Origin: an uncultured Gammaproteobacteria bacterium
GTDB taxonomy: Bacteria > Pseudomonadota > Gammaproteobacteria > Pseudomonadales > Pseudohongiellaceae
Length of the DNA stretch: 64,000 nt
Direction: 5' to 3'
Assembly (NCBI GenBank): GCA_913060695.1
Contig: CAJXUA010000006.1
Span: 124,001-188,000 of the forward strand
A program made the position numbers and the translations under genes. Positions 1 to 7,431 of this stretch are shown here, one piece after another. Under the pieces are notes generated by a model. It made no database searches. It worked only from the letters and a program-made list of their open reading frames with translations, and was not told where the DNA came from. Each line of letters opens with the position of its first letter. The first letter of the stretch is position 1.

Positions 1-1
1 C

Positions 2-217
2 GAGGCATTGGAAGGCATAGCAGATAAGACGATAGTATTGACCGGTTCTATGTCGCCAGCTCCGTTTCGCGACAGCGACGCGGTTTTCAATGTCGGTGGC
101 TCGGTAATTGCGGTACAACTATTGCCGGCGGGAGTGTATATCGTAATAAACGGGAAAGTATTCGATCCAAAACATGCGAAGAAGAATGTCGCGATGAAAC
201 GCTACGAGGTAATTTAA
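2..217 (+). CDS. Asparaginase-like protein, C-terminal part (5' end outside window)
   Basis: The reading frame is open from the first bases of the window and ends at TAA 215-217. The TTG given by the ORF track is simply the first start-like codon inside it; the true start lies upstream. The visible 71 residues contain VLTGSM followed by SDAVFNVG, which resembles the second conserved block of the L-asparaginase family (ITGaM...SDg..N). The C-terminus ends soon after, as in short single-domain asparaginase-like proteins rather than the two-domain 330-residue enzymes. Function as an amidohydrolase is inferred from this block only; the catalytic N-terminal threonine region is not in view. Confidence 0.6.
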   Translation, partial: EALEGIADKTIVLTGSMSPAPFRDSDAVFNVGGSVIAVQLLPAGVYIVINGKVFDPKHAKKNVAMKRYEVI

Positions 218-489
218 TCGCCTTGGCAAGCGAAGCCCATCGACTAGGTGCGCTATAAACTGCAACTCTAGGAATCGATGAGGCGTATTGAGTGAGCAAA
301 GTTGATTTGGACTCTATGATCTTGCTGCGTTTTTCTTCACGGGTTTGCCTGCGTCGCTTGACCAGCTACGACCTCGAGGATTTTCAAGCTTGCCGCATTG
401 AGATAGTCTATGAATTGTATAGGTGAGTAGTAAGCCCATTGAACGGGCCAAGAATGGGCTTGGATATGCTCGGGACAAGGATTGAACGG

Positions 490-1908
490 ATGCAACTTTT
501 TACAACACGATCTATAAGGCAGTTGACGATTCTAGGCTTCGTTGCTGTTGCAGCTTTGCTGATCTCGGCACTAGTAGTTACGGCGCGTCAGCTCGATAGT
601 CTAAGCGAGCAGAGCCAAGTCACTGTTGCCGCAGCGGCCAATGCCATGAGCGCGAGCCGACAGCTAATAGAGCAGAGTATTGCGATGGAGCGCAATGCTC
701 GTCAGTTTGCAGTGCTAGGGGAGGAGACATTACGCCAGCTATATCGAGATCGCCGCGCTGAATTTTTAGCGCTGATGACGCAGATAGAGGCGCTAGATGT
801 CGGAACAGAGGCCTTGCAGACCACTCAGGAAATGCGCGCTCGCGAAGCCACTATCTACGCGAGCTTAGACTCCGCAACAGCAACGCGCGCCAACAATTTG
901 GAGATACCCGAATTAGCCAATCATGCTTATCGAATCGCGGATGCTATCGGACAGTGGATCGACCAGCAGCAAACCGAACTCTTAGCGCGCAGTGAGCAAA
1001 CCAAACAGACCCTAACTTTTCAAGCACTCCTGTTCATCGGTGCCGCGGCCGCATTGGCGGTGCTATTCGTGTGGTTGATCACGAGGCCACTGCAGCAGAT
1101 AAATCGTGCTATTAACAATATTGGCAGTGGCGCCTACGATCAACATATTAAGATCGCCGGGCCGCAGGATCTGCAGGCATTGGGCAAGCGGCTGGATTGG
1201 CTGCGTGGGCGCCTGCAAGAGCTTGAACAGCATCGAAGCTCTTTCTTGCGCCACGTATCTCACGAGCTGAAAACTCCACTAGCCTCTATGCAAGAAGGCG
1301 CCGCGCTACTAAACGAGGGTTTGGTCGGCTCTCTTAGCGATCAGCAGCGCGAGATTAGTCAGATAATTGCTAACAACTGCGCGCGCTTGCAGAACCTAAT
1401 CGAGGACTTATTGCGGCATAACTCGCAGAACTTCGAAGTGCTCGACATCATGCCTAAGGCATTACGCTTCGATGAGCTCGTCCTTGGAGTTGTAGAGGCG
1501 CATCAACTTGCCATCAGCAATGGCAAAGTGCAAATACGCAATAACCTGGAAAAATGTGTAGTCACTGCAGACCCGGAGCGCCTTCGTGTCATCGTCGATA
1601 ATTTGTTTACCAATGCGCTGAAGTTTTCGCCAAGTGGTGGCGAGATTGAGCTGCGCCTGTTTAATACAAAGACTAACGCCGTGTTTGAGATTCAGGATCA
1701 AGGTCCTGGGGTAAGCGAGAGCGACAAAGAGAAGATCTTCGATGCTTTCTTTCAAGGCGTGCAGCAATCCTCTAAGCCCTATAGTGGCAGTGGCCTAGGC
1801 TTGGCAATAGCGAGAGATTACGCGATCGCAGGCGGCGGCGAGCTTACCCTAGTAAACGCGACATCGGGCGCTTGTTTCCGCTTGAATTTTCCCCTTGTGC
1901 CAGCATAG
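490..1908 (+). CDS. glrK: Sensor histidine kinase GlrK/QseE-like
   Basis: Inner-membrane sensor kinase that should phosphorylate the GlrR-like regulator two genes downstream. From N to C it has a transmembrane segment (about 12-35), a periplasmic helical region, a second transmembrane segment (about 178-198), a HAMP-like linker, the dimerisation/phosphoacceptor box SHELKTPLAS (His258) and an HATPase_c domain with DNLFTNALKFS, DQGPGV and GSGLGLAIA. The track start at 439 is a TTG; the ATG at 490 has AAGGA 8 bases upstream and gives a start (MQLFTTRSIRQL) that matches the family pattern of a short basic head before the first helix. The kinase-lipoprotein-regulator order is that of glrK-qseG-glrR (qseE-qseG-qseF). 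Confidence 0.85.
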   Translation: MQLFTTRSIRQLTILGFVAVAALLISALVVTARQLDSLSEQSQVTVAAAANAMSASRQLIEQSIAMERNARQFAVLGEETLRQLYRDRRAEFLALMTQIEALDVGTEALQTTQEMRAREATIYASLDSATATRANNLEIPELANHAYRIADAIGQWIDQQQTELLARSEQTKQTLTFQALLFIGAAAALAVLFVWLITRPLQQINRAINNIGSGAYDQHIKIAGPQDLQALGKRLDWLRGRLQELEQHRSSFLRHVSHELKTPLASMQEGAALLNEGLVGSLSDQQREISQIIANNCARLQNLIEDLLRHNSQNFEVLDIMPKALRFDELVLGVVEAHQLAISNGKVQIRNNLEKCVVTADPERLRVIVDNLFTNALKFSPSGGEIELRLFNTKTNAVFEIQDQGPGVSESDKEKIFDAFFQGVQQSSKPYSGSGLGLAIARDYAIAGGGELTLVNATSGACFRLNFPLVPA

Positions 1909-1956
1909 TTATCAATCTCGCATCACACCTACGTGCAGCGACTTAAAGGAGTTTGT

Positions 1957-2451
1957 GTGAACAGTATCAAGTTATGGATGTTGGGAGTTGGCCTTTTAGG
2001 GCTTTGCGCTTGTACAACTAGCCCATTGCTTATGGGGCGGCCGCAGGGTGCGGCGCCACTAGATTTCTATCAATGGGTGCTCGAGGCGACGCCGCAAGAG
2101 CGCTCAGCGCTGCAGCAAAGTATTGAGCAGCAATTGGAGCAGACCTGCGGGCTGCAAGCTATAGTGCAACTCGCAATTCTTAAGAGTGCGGTTGTGACAA
2201 GTGCGCAAGAGGATGAGAGCGCAATTGCGACCCTAAAAGAGATGGACTCCTGTCCTGCGGCAAGTGCGGATACGGGAGACTATCGCGTCTTCGCGACTTT
2301 GTGGACGCAGCAGCTAGCACAGCGTCAAACGCTAAGGCTCAATGGCCGGCAGATTCAAGCCCTAGAAGAGCAGCGCCGCGCACTGCGTGAGCAGATCGAT
2401 GCCCTTACGAACATTGAAGAGCAACTCAATCGCCGTGAGGCAGACTTGTAA
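1957..2451 (+). CDS. qseG: QseG-like lipoprotein of the glrK-glrR operon
   Basis: Small lipoprotein (164 residues from this start) between the kinase and its regulator. It has an N-terminal hydrophobic stretch ending in LCAC, a lipobox with the acylated Cys near residue 19, followed by a polar alpha-helical region rich in Gln, Glu and Leu with a predicted coiled coil at the C-terminus. The GTG at 1957 is preferred over the GTG at 1933 because AAAGGA lies 6 bases before it and the signal peptide then has normal length. In enterobacteria QseG is an outer-membrane lipoprotein that acts on the kinase QseE; the assignment here rests on position, length and the lipobox, since overall sequence identity in this family is low. 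Confidence 0.65.
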   Translation: MNSIKLWMLGVGLLGLCACTTSPLLMGRPQGAAPLDFYQWVLEATPQERSALQQSIEQQLEQTCGLQAIVQLAILKSAVVTSAQEDESAIATLKEMDSCPAASADTGDYRVFATLWTQQLAQRQTLRLNGRQIQALEEQRRALREQIDALTNIEEQLNRREADL

Positions 2452-2495
2452 TTTACTCCTGCACGATGTCCGACAAGACAAAGGTTTAAGAGCAC

Positions 2496-3857
2496 ATGGC
2501 TATAAAGAATCGAATACTCTTGATCGATGATGATGCAGATCTACTGCACTTGATCGGCGTGCGACTTAAGGCGAATAGCTTCGAGGTGCTCGCATTAGAC
2601 AGTGCAGAGAAGGCTCTTACACAGCTTTCTATTTTCCGTCCCCACGTCGTGGTGACGGATTTGCGGATGCCGGGTATGGATGGCATGGAGCTTTTCGAAC
2701 GCATTCAAGAGCGTGACCTGCGCCTACCGGTGATAATGCTGACTGCTCATGGCACCATCCCCGAGGCGGTTGCCGCTACTCAGAAAGGAGTGTTCAGCTA
2801 TCTAGTCAAGCCCTTCGATGCTCAGCTATTACTCGCTCATATCGAGAAGGCCTTAGTACAGACTGGCGCTCGTGAGACGAACGAGGAGCCGGGGCAGGAT
2901 GACGCATGGCGAGCGCAGATCATCAGCTGTAGCCAAGTGATGGAAAACCTCTTGCAGCAAACTAAGGCGGCTGCGATTACAGACGTGAGTGTCTTGATCC
3001 AGAGCGAGACAGGAACCGGAAAAGAGATCTTAGCCGACGCCATTCATAAGGCCAGCGCGCGCAATGCCAAGCCATTCATGGCACTTAATTGCGCTGCGCT
3101 ACCGGAGGCCTTGCTCGAGTCTGAATTGTTCGGGCATGTCGCGGGCTCCTTCACAGGCGCGAGTAAGGCCCACACCGGCCTGTTTCTAGCCGCCAACGAA
3201 GGCACGGTGTTCCTCGACGAGATTGGCGACATGCCTTTATCCGCGCAGGCGAAATTACTGCGTGTCTTGGAGCAGAGAGAGGTACGCCCGGTAGGGTCTA
3301 CCAAGTCCTCTCCTGTGAACGTAAGAATCATAGCGGCCACACACCAAGATCTCACCGAAAAAGTGGCACAGGGCACGTTCAGGGAGGATCTGTTCTATAG
3401 GTTAAACGTGATTACTCTCGAGCTTCCACCGCTGGCGCAGCGCCGCGATGACATCGCACTGCTCGCCAAACACTTCTGCAGTATGGTTTCTAAGCGGCAT
3501 GGTAAGGACACCCTGCACTTCTCGCCGGAGGCGATGGAATGTCTGATCGGCGCGCCTTGGCCGGGAAATGTACGGCAGCTGCTCAATATCGTGGAGCAAT
3601 GCGTTGTCCTTACCTCGACTCCCATGATCTCGCGGGCATTGGTCGAGCGGGCGCTGCGGTTTAAGTCGAACCGCTTGCTAGGCCTTAATGAGGCGAAGGA
3701 TCAGTTTGAGCGAGAATATCTGCTCAGATTGCTGAATATGACAGAAGGCAATATCGCCTTGGCAGCCCGTCTATCGGAGCGAAATCGTAGCGAGTTCTAC
3801 AATCTATTGAAGCGGCATAGCCTAGATCCTAGCCAGTTTCGTAAAGTGTCTGAGTAG
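2496..3857 (+). CDS. glrR: Sigma-54-dependent response regulator GlrR/QseF-like
   Basis: Three-domain NtrC-type activator of 453 residues. The receiver domain (about 7-120) has the acidic pocket DDDAD, phosphoacceptor Asp55 in VVTDLRMPGMDG and a conserved Lys in LVKPFD. The AAA+ domain (about 145-385) has Walker A ETGTGKE and Walker B-type FLDEIGD; its sigma-54 contact loop reads GSFTGA instead of the usual GAFTGA, a tolerated change. The C-terminus (about 400-450) has a helix-turn-helix of Fis type. It is the last gene of the glrK-qseG-glrR operon and needs phosphorylation plus sigma-54 RNA polymerase to act. A sigma-54 promoter follows about 160 bases downstream, which is the obvious candidate target. 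Confidence 0.9.
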   Translation: MAIKNRILLIDDDADLLHLIGVRLKANSFEVLALDSAEKALTQLSIFRPHVVVTDLRMPGMDGMELFERIQERDLRLPVIMLTAHGTIPEAVAATQKGVFSYLVKPFDAQLLLAHIEKALVQTGARETNEEPGQDDAWRAQIISCSQVMENLLQQTKAAAITDVSVLIQSETGTGKEILADAIHKASARNAKPFMALNCAALPEALLESELFGHVAGSFTGASKAHTGLFLAANEGTVFLDEIGDMPLSAQAKLLRVLEQREVRPVGSTKSSPVNVRIIAATHQDLTEKVAQGTFREDLFYRLNVITLELPPLAQRRDDIALLAKHFCSMVSKRHGKDTLHFSPEAMECLIGAPWPGNVRQLLNIVEQCVVLTSTPMISRALVERALRFKSNRLLGLNEAKDQFEREYLLRLLNMTEGNIALAARLSERNRSEFYNLLKRHSLDPSQFRKVSE

Positions 3858-3933
3858 GGCCCGAATCAGCCCTGTCGTGTAAACCCAACACCTAATTCTC
3901 TTAATATCAATAACTTAGCCTAAAGCCTCGTAT

Positions 3934-3955
3934 TGTGTTGCTCTTGCCCAACACA
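3934..3955. promoter_or_regulatory. Inverted repeat, candidate enhancer site for GlrR
   Basis: Perfect 7-base arms TGTGTTG and CAACACA separated by 8 bases. The centre lies about 100 bases before the start site predicted for the sigma-54 promoter at 4017-4033, a normal distance for an NtrC-type enhancer. A related block, TGTC-N10-AACA, sits at 3873-3890, one base from the TGTC-N10-GACA pattern described for E. coli GlrR. Binding by GlrR is inference. Confidence 0.4.
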
Positions 3956-3993
3956 TGAGGCCTCACCTTGCTTTGTGAAAAATCCTAAGGCAT

Positions 3994-4014
3994 TGATATT
4001 TATCGTAAATATCA
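3994..4014. promoter_or_regulatory. Perfect inverted repeat just upstream of the sigma-54 promoter
   Basis: Arms TGATATTTA and TAAATATCA (9 bases each) flank a 3-base centre. It ends 2 bases before the -24 element, so it could be a repressor operator, an IHF-like bend site or a hairpin in a read-through transcript from glrR. It is AT-rich and has no run of T after it, so it does not look like a terminator. Confidence 0.4.
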
Positions 4015-4016
4015 TA

Positions 4017-4033
4017 TTGGTACGAAGCTTGCT
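4017..4033 (+). promoter_or_regulatory. Sigma-54 promoter
   Basis: TTGGTACGAAGCTTGCT matches the consensus YTGGCACG-N4-TTGCW with one mismatch in the conserved part (T for C). The essential GG (4019-4020) and GC (4031-4032) have exactly 10 bases between them. Start of transcription is expected near 4044, giving a leader of about 56 bases before the ATG at 4100. It lies directly after a gene for a sigma-54 activator. Confidence 0.7.
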
Positions 4034-4099
4034 CTCTATTATTTAACTGACGCTATCGAGGGTTTCGGTAGCAGAAATTCAATATTAGGGAGAATAACA

Positions 4100-4303
4100 A
4101 TGAAGAATGCTCAGCTAGCTAACGCAACAATAGCCTCTTTCGAAATGGGTATTGAGACTTCGGATAACATTCCTCGTCTCCCCATGAGCTCTTCTAATGG
4201 AGGCAAGGCCTCCGAAAGAGAGTTTCTGCTTCACGCCTTTTACAAATTATGTCGCAAGCGCGGACGTCGAAGTGCTCGATGCGCTTTCGCTAAGAAGCGG
4301 TAA
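4100..4303 (+). CDS. Small cationic protein of unknown function (67 aa)
   Basis: I do not recognise this protein. It has its own ribosome binding site (AGGGAG about 7 bases before ATG) and follows a sigma-54 promoter, and the transcript would end at the strong terminator at 4422-4446. The N-terminal half is neutral to acidic; after a Gly-Gly pair near residue 35 the C-terminal 32 residues are strongly basic (CRKRGRRSARC...AKKR) and hold both cysteines. Possible readings are a small regulatory or nucleic-acid-binding protein, or a double-glycine-leader peptide, though no dedicated peptidase/ABC exporter is next to it. The region could instead act mainly as a small RNA, with the ORF incidental. 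Existence as a translated gene is moderately supported. Confidence 0.45.
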   Translation: MKNAQLANATIASFEMGIETSDNIPRLPMSSSNGGKASEREFLLHAFYKLCRKRGRRSARCAFAKKR

Positions 4304-4421
4304 GAGAGGCATCTCCCGCTAAAGCCAGGTCAATGGACTGACCGCGACATACCCCTTTTGTTACCGCATAGGCATGGCACCCCAGAGCGGATCTTGTGTC
4401 CATAATTCGCTCCGCCTTTTT

Positions 4422-4446
4422 GACCCCGTACTAGGGGTCTTTTTTT
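4422..4446 (+). terminator. Rho-independent terminator
   Basis: GACCCC and GGGGTC form a 6-base stem with a 6-base loop, followed at once by seven T. It closes the unit that starts at the sigma-54 promoter (4017-4033), giving a predicted transcript of about 400 bases. The 119 bases between the 67-codon ORF and this terminator contain further short inverted repeats (GGTCA/TGACC, GAGCG/CGCTC), so a structured 3' region or a processed small RNA is possible. From 4447 to 4682 I see nothing else firm. Confidence 0.8.
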
Positions 4447-4682
4447 GCCTGAAATTCAGCAAATTTTAGTGTGTCCCGCTTGCCATACAGTGAAGCCCAA
4501 TGAAAACAAAGGCTTATGTAACGCGCGATTTATCTGTCGTGGCAACGCAACACTCTACTGCTCGCCTGATCTGATGAATAAGTGTAACTAGTTGAAAAAT
4601 GTAGAGTAATAAAGATTGGCACAGCCGTTGCAATTCCCTAAGTGCAAGACAATATTTCACAATGGGAAAAAGGAGAATAAGC

Positions 4683-4997
4683 ATGAAAAATACACTAGTA
4701 GCAGTATCAAGCGTTCTTATCGCCATCTCTTCCGCCGCATTTGCGCAGAGCGAGACTCCAAGTTTCACAGAGGTCGATACCAATGCGGACGGCATCTTGA
4801 ATAAACAGGAAGCCGACCAAGCGCTTCCAGCACTAGGCTTGAGCGACTCAAATCAAGACGGCGTCATTAGCAAGGGTGACGTTAAGAAAGTCTTGCCAGA
4901 TATTGAATTCGAAGGCGATGACGAAAGTGCAATCGGTTCTGCCGAGTATCAACAGATTGTACAAGTGATGGAACAGTTGATGGATCGTGCTGGGTAA
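4683..4997 (+). CDS. Exported EF-hand protein
   Basis: Secreted or periplasmic protein of 104 residues with two EF-hand calcium loops. The N-terminus is a Sec signal peptide (MKNTLVAVSSV..., cleavage after AAFA). The first loop is DTNADGILNKQE and the second DSNQDGVISKGD, both with the D-x-N-x-D-G-x-[IL]-x3-[ED] pattern. The ATG at 4683 is chosen over 4662 because AAGGAG lies about 9 bases upstream and the signal peptide starts there. Calcium binding is inferred from the loops; the physiological role is not known. It is a single-gene unit closed by the terminator at 5052-5088. Confidence 0.8.
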   Translation: MKNTLVAVSSVLIAISSAAFAQSETPSFTEVDTNADGILNKQEADQALPALGLSDSNQDGVISKGDVKKVLPDIEFEGDDESAIGSAEYQQIVQVMEQLMDRAG

Positions 4998-5051
4998 ACA
5001 CTTAGTAGGAAAACTCTGGTAGCGATATCCAGATAGCCAAGGATGGCAAGG

Positions 5052-5088
5052 CGGGGCAATCGACAGGGAGTTGATTGCCCCGTTTTTT
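5052..5088 (+). terminator. Rho-independent terminator after the EF-hand gene
   Basis: CGGGGCAATC and GATTGCCCCG form a perfect 10-base stem with an 11-base loop, followed by six T. Confidence 0.9.
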
Positions 5089-5162
5089 GTCGACAGCTTT
5101 CTCCTTCTGTTTGATACTCTAAATATCAACAGCGTGTTTGTGTTTCCCTAAGGAGCAGAACG

Positions 5163-5603
5163 ATGTCTGACCAAGCCGAACGAATGCATGCCCCGCGTAG
5201 TTTTTGGATTATCGCTGGTGTTTCCCTAGTGTGGAACCTAATTGGCGTGATGAACTATCTGTTTACTGTAACAGTGAGCCCAGCGACATTGGCCACTATG
5301 TCGGAGGCCGAACGCAGTTTGTATACCGATGTGCCGGTGTTCGTGACCTCGTGCTTCGCGATCGCTGTGTTTAGCGGTGTCCTCGCATCGGTTCTCTTGC
5401 TCCTTCGTAAAGCCTTGAGCGTAAGTCTGTTTCTAGTGTCGCTTGTTGCGATTATTCTACAAATGAGTTTGGGTATGTTCTTAACTCCGATGTTGACAGC
5501 TCAAGGACCTGCGGCACTCGCCTTGCCTATTCTGTTAATAGTCTGCGCTGCATTTTTCTTCTGGTACTCACGGAAAGTGACAGCGCAGGGGTTGCTGCAC
5601 TAG
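5163..5603 (+). CDS. Four-helix integral membrane protein, function unknown
   Basis: Protein of 146 residues with four hydrophobic segments (about 12-34, 58-82, 86-106 and 115-137) and short polar loops, so an inner-membrane protein. TAAGGAG lies about 8 bases before the ATG. I do not recognise a functional motif; similar short proteins are often labelled only as hypothetical or, without good support, sugar transporter. Its stop codon overlaps the stop of the convergent tetR-type gene by 4 bases, so no separate terminator fits between them. Confidence 0.7.
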   Translation: MSDQAERMHAPRSFWIIAGVSLVWNLIGVMNYLFTVTVSPATLATMSEAERSLYTDVPVFVTSCFAIAVFSGVLASVLLLLRKALSVSLFLVSLVAIILQMSLGMFLTPMLTAQGPAALALPILLIVCAAFFFWYSRKVTAQGLLH

Positions 5604-6238
5604 TCACGACGGCGCATGGATTCGGTCAGCATCGCAATCGTGTACAGAACCAACGCCTCGCCATCTTCAGCCTCGCGGTCTTCACTGTAGCGTGTGCGTG
5701 TGGCCATGATCACGCCATGCAACGCCCCTTGCAGGAAGTAAGCTGTCTGCAAACTGTCAGTTAGATGATCTGCATTTAGAGAGCCATCTTGTACGCCATT
5801 TTCTAAGGCCAGCACCATGGTGGCGGTTATGCGTTCTTTACAATCGAAAATCTCTTCGGCCTGCGAGTTGTCCGCTTTGCTATCTGGGAATGTATTGAGC
5901 TGCGTTAGCACGTTGAAATAATTCGTCTGTTCTTTAGAGAATGCATAGTAGGCATGGCCAATGCCATCTATCTGCTGCCCACCATTCGCGCCGGCTCGCA
6001 GAGCTCGATTGAAATATTCTTCTAGTGTGATTGCAGCCCTCAGCATGATGCCGCGCATGATGTCCGCCTTGTCCTTAAAATAGACATAGAGCAGTGCACG
6101 GCTTAACTGTGCTCGTTTAGCGATCTCCTCCATAGAGCTTTTGGCGAAGCCTTTGCTGAAAAATATGGACTCTGCAGCATCCAGAATTGCTTCTCGTCGA
6201 ATTTGCTTCTCTTTGTCTCTTCTTGCAGAGATTTCCAT
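5600..6238 (-). CDS. TetR-family transcriptional regulator of the adjacent RND pump
   Basis: One-component repressor of 212 residues. The N-terminal DNA-binding domain (about 12-58) carries the TetR helix-turn-helix, SMEEIAKRAQLSRALLYVYF, followed by the usual KADIM start of helix 4; the rest is the helical ligand and dimer domain. It is divergent from the efflux operon, and the 100-base gap holds two tandem palindromes (6286-6300 and 6304-6318) that are the likely operators for both directions. By analogy with AcrR-like proteins it should release DNA on binding a pump substrate; the ligand cannot be told from sequence. Confidence 0.85.
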   Translation of the reverse strand: MEISARRDKEKQIRREAILDAAESIFFSKGFAKSSMEEIAKRAQLSRALLYVYFKDKADIMRGIMLRAAITLEEYFNRALRAGANGGQQIDGIGHAYYAFSKEQTNYFNVLTQLNTFPDSKADNSQAEEIFDCKERITATMVLALENGVQDGSLNADHLTDSLQTAYFLQGALHGVIMATRTRYSEDREAEDGEALVLYTIAMLTESMRRRD

Positions 6239-6285
6239 CTATTCGCTTCCTATCGGTCAATGAGTTCTGTGCACCTCTAAACGTA

Positions 6286-6300
6286 TTGACATAATGTCAA
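6286..6300. promoter_or_regulatory. Putative TetR operator 1
   Basis: TTGACATAATGTCAA is a perfect 15-base palindrome with one central base. It contains a TTGACA that can serve as a -35 element on either strand, so a bound repressor would block both the regulator gene and the pump operon. Confidence 0.7.
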
Positions 6301-6303
6301 TTG

Positions 6304-6318
6304 CTGACACAATGTCAA
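6304..6318. promoter_or_regulatory. Putative TetR operator 2
   Basis: CTGACACAATGTCAA repeats operator 1 with two changes (first base and centre) and keeps the palindromic arms TGACA and TGTCA. Its centre is 18 bases from that of operator 1, so two dimers would sit on nearly the same face of the DNA. Confidence 0.65.
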
Positions 6319-6339
6319 TATATTGTTAAGGAGTTAGTC

Positions 6340-7431
6340 ATGTCGAACCCAATTTCCCGTCACGCTCGTGCCGCCATTGCTGCTCTTTTGCCTATATTCC
6401 TGTCGGCTTGTACGGATTCTAGCAGCACCCCTGCCCCAGATGAATCGGCGCTACCTAGCCAAGCGGTAACGGTGCGTACTACTACTGTACAAGGGGAGCA
6501 AGGCGAGCAATGGCTGTATTTCGCAGGTGTGGCACGCGCGCGCGAGCGGGCCAATTTGAGTTTTCAGGTCGGTGGCATCATTGCGAAGCGCAGTGCCCAG
6601 ATCGGCCAAGTGGTGAAGGCAAACGAAGTACTCGCCACACTCTACAATCCACAGCTGGGGCCCGCCGAACAAGGCGCACAGGCGCGCTTGCTACAGTTGC
6701 AGGCCGACGTTGAGCAGTCCGAACGGGACTTAACTCGACTCACGCAATTATCCGAGCGTGGCTTGCTCGCCGATCAGCGTCTGGAACAACAGCGCAGCCT
6801 GATCGCTGGGCAACGCGCCGCAATCGAAAGCGCCAGCGCCGCACTCGACCAATCGCGCCAGCTTAACCAAGAGAGCGCATTGCGTGCGCCCTTCGCAGGA
6901 CGAGTCGAATCAGTCCTGTTGGAGGCGGGCGAGTATGCTCAACCCGGGCAGGTCGTACTGCAGATGACCGGTGCCGGCGAAACAGAGGTGGAAGTAAGCG
7001 TGCCGCCCCATCTGCTCACTGCCCTTGAGATCGGTCAAAGCGTTCCAGTGCGGCATAGCTTGAGCGACCGAGAGAGCGTCGGGGTGATTACCGAAACCGG
7101 TGAGGCTAGCTCTGGTACTAAAGCGCTCTATCCCCTCGTTGTGCGCCTGAGCGATCCCACTGTGCGTGGTGGCGAGGCCTTAGAGGTCGGCATACTAAGA
7201 GCCGCAGAGCATTCGCTAAGCGTGCCACTGAATGCAGTTATGCGCTCGGCTGTGGGTCTCACGGTATTTCGTATAGAGGGAAACCGGGCTAGGCGCGTCG
7301 CAGTCGAGATCGATCAGGTATTTGGGCAGCAAGCCGTGTTGAAAGGCGACACGCTGAGCCTAGGCGATCAAATCGTTTACGCGGGTCTATCGCGACTCGC
7401 CGATGGCGACATCGTGGCAGTATTGCCATGA
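6340..7431 (+). CDS. RND efflux periplasmic adaptor (membrane fusion protein), lipoprotein
   Basis: Adaptor that should bridge the RND permease encoded next to it and an outer-membrane channel. The N-terminus is a lipoprotein signal with lipobox LSAC near residue 23. It is followed by a lipoyl/barrel-sandwich half (about 65-105), a helical hairpin with Gln/Ala/Arg-rich heptads (about 105-170), the second lipoyl half (RAPFAGRVESVLLEAGEYA) and beta-barrel domains. The ATG at 6340 has AAGGAG 6 bases upstream and gives a proper lipoprotein signal; the TTG at 6301 lies inside the operator region. No outer-membrane channel gene is present, so a TolC-type protein must come from elsewhere. Confidence 0.9.
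   Translation: MSNPISRHARAAIAALLPIFLSACTDSSSTPAPDESALPSQAVTVRTTTVQGEQGEQWLYFAGVARARERANLSFQVGGIIAKRSAQIGQVVKANEVLATLYNPQLGPAEQGAQARLLQLQADVEQSERDLTRLTQLSERGLLADQRLEQQRSLIAGQRAAIESASAALDQSRQLNQESALRAPFAGRVESVLLEAGEYAQPGQVVLQMTGAGETEVEVSVPPHLLTALEIGQSVPVRHSLSDRESVGVITETGEASSGTKALYPLVVRLSDPTVRGGEALEVGILRAAEHSLSVPLNAVMRSAVGLTVFRIEGNRARRVAVEIDQVFGQQAVLKGDTLSLGDQIVYAGLSRLADGDIVAVLP

Noticed and set aside
218-438. Possible gene remnant or RNA between the asparaginase end and glrK
   Set aside because: No open frame of use, no paired structure with a T run and no match to a known RNA that I can see.
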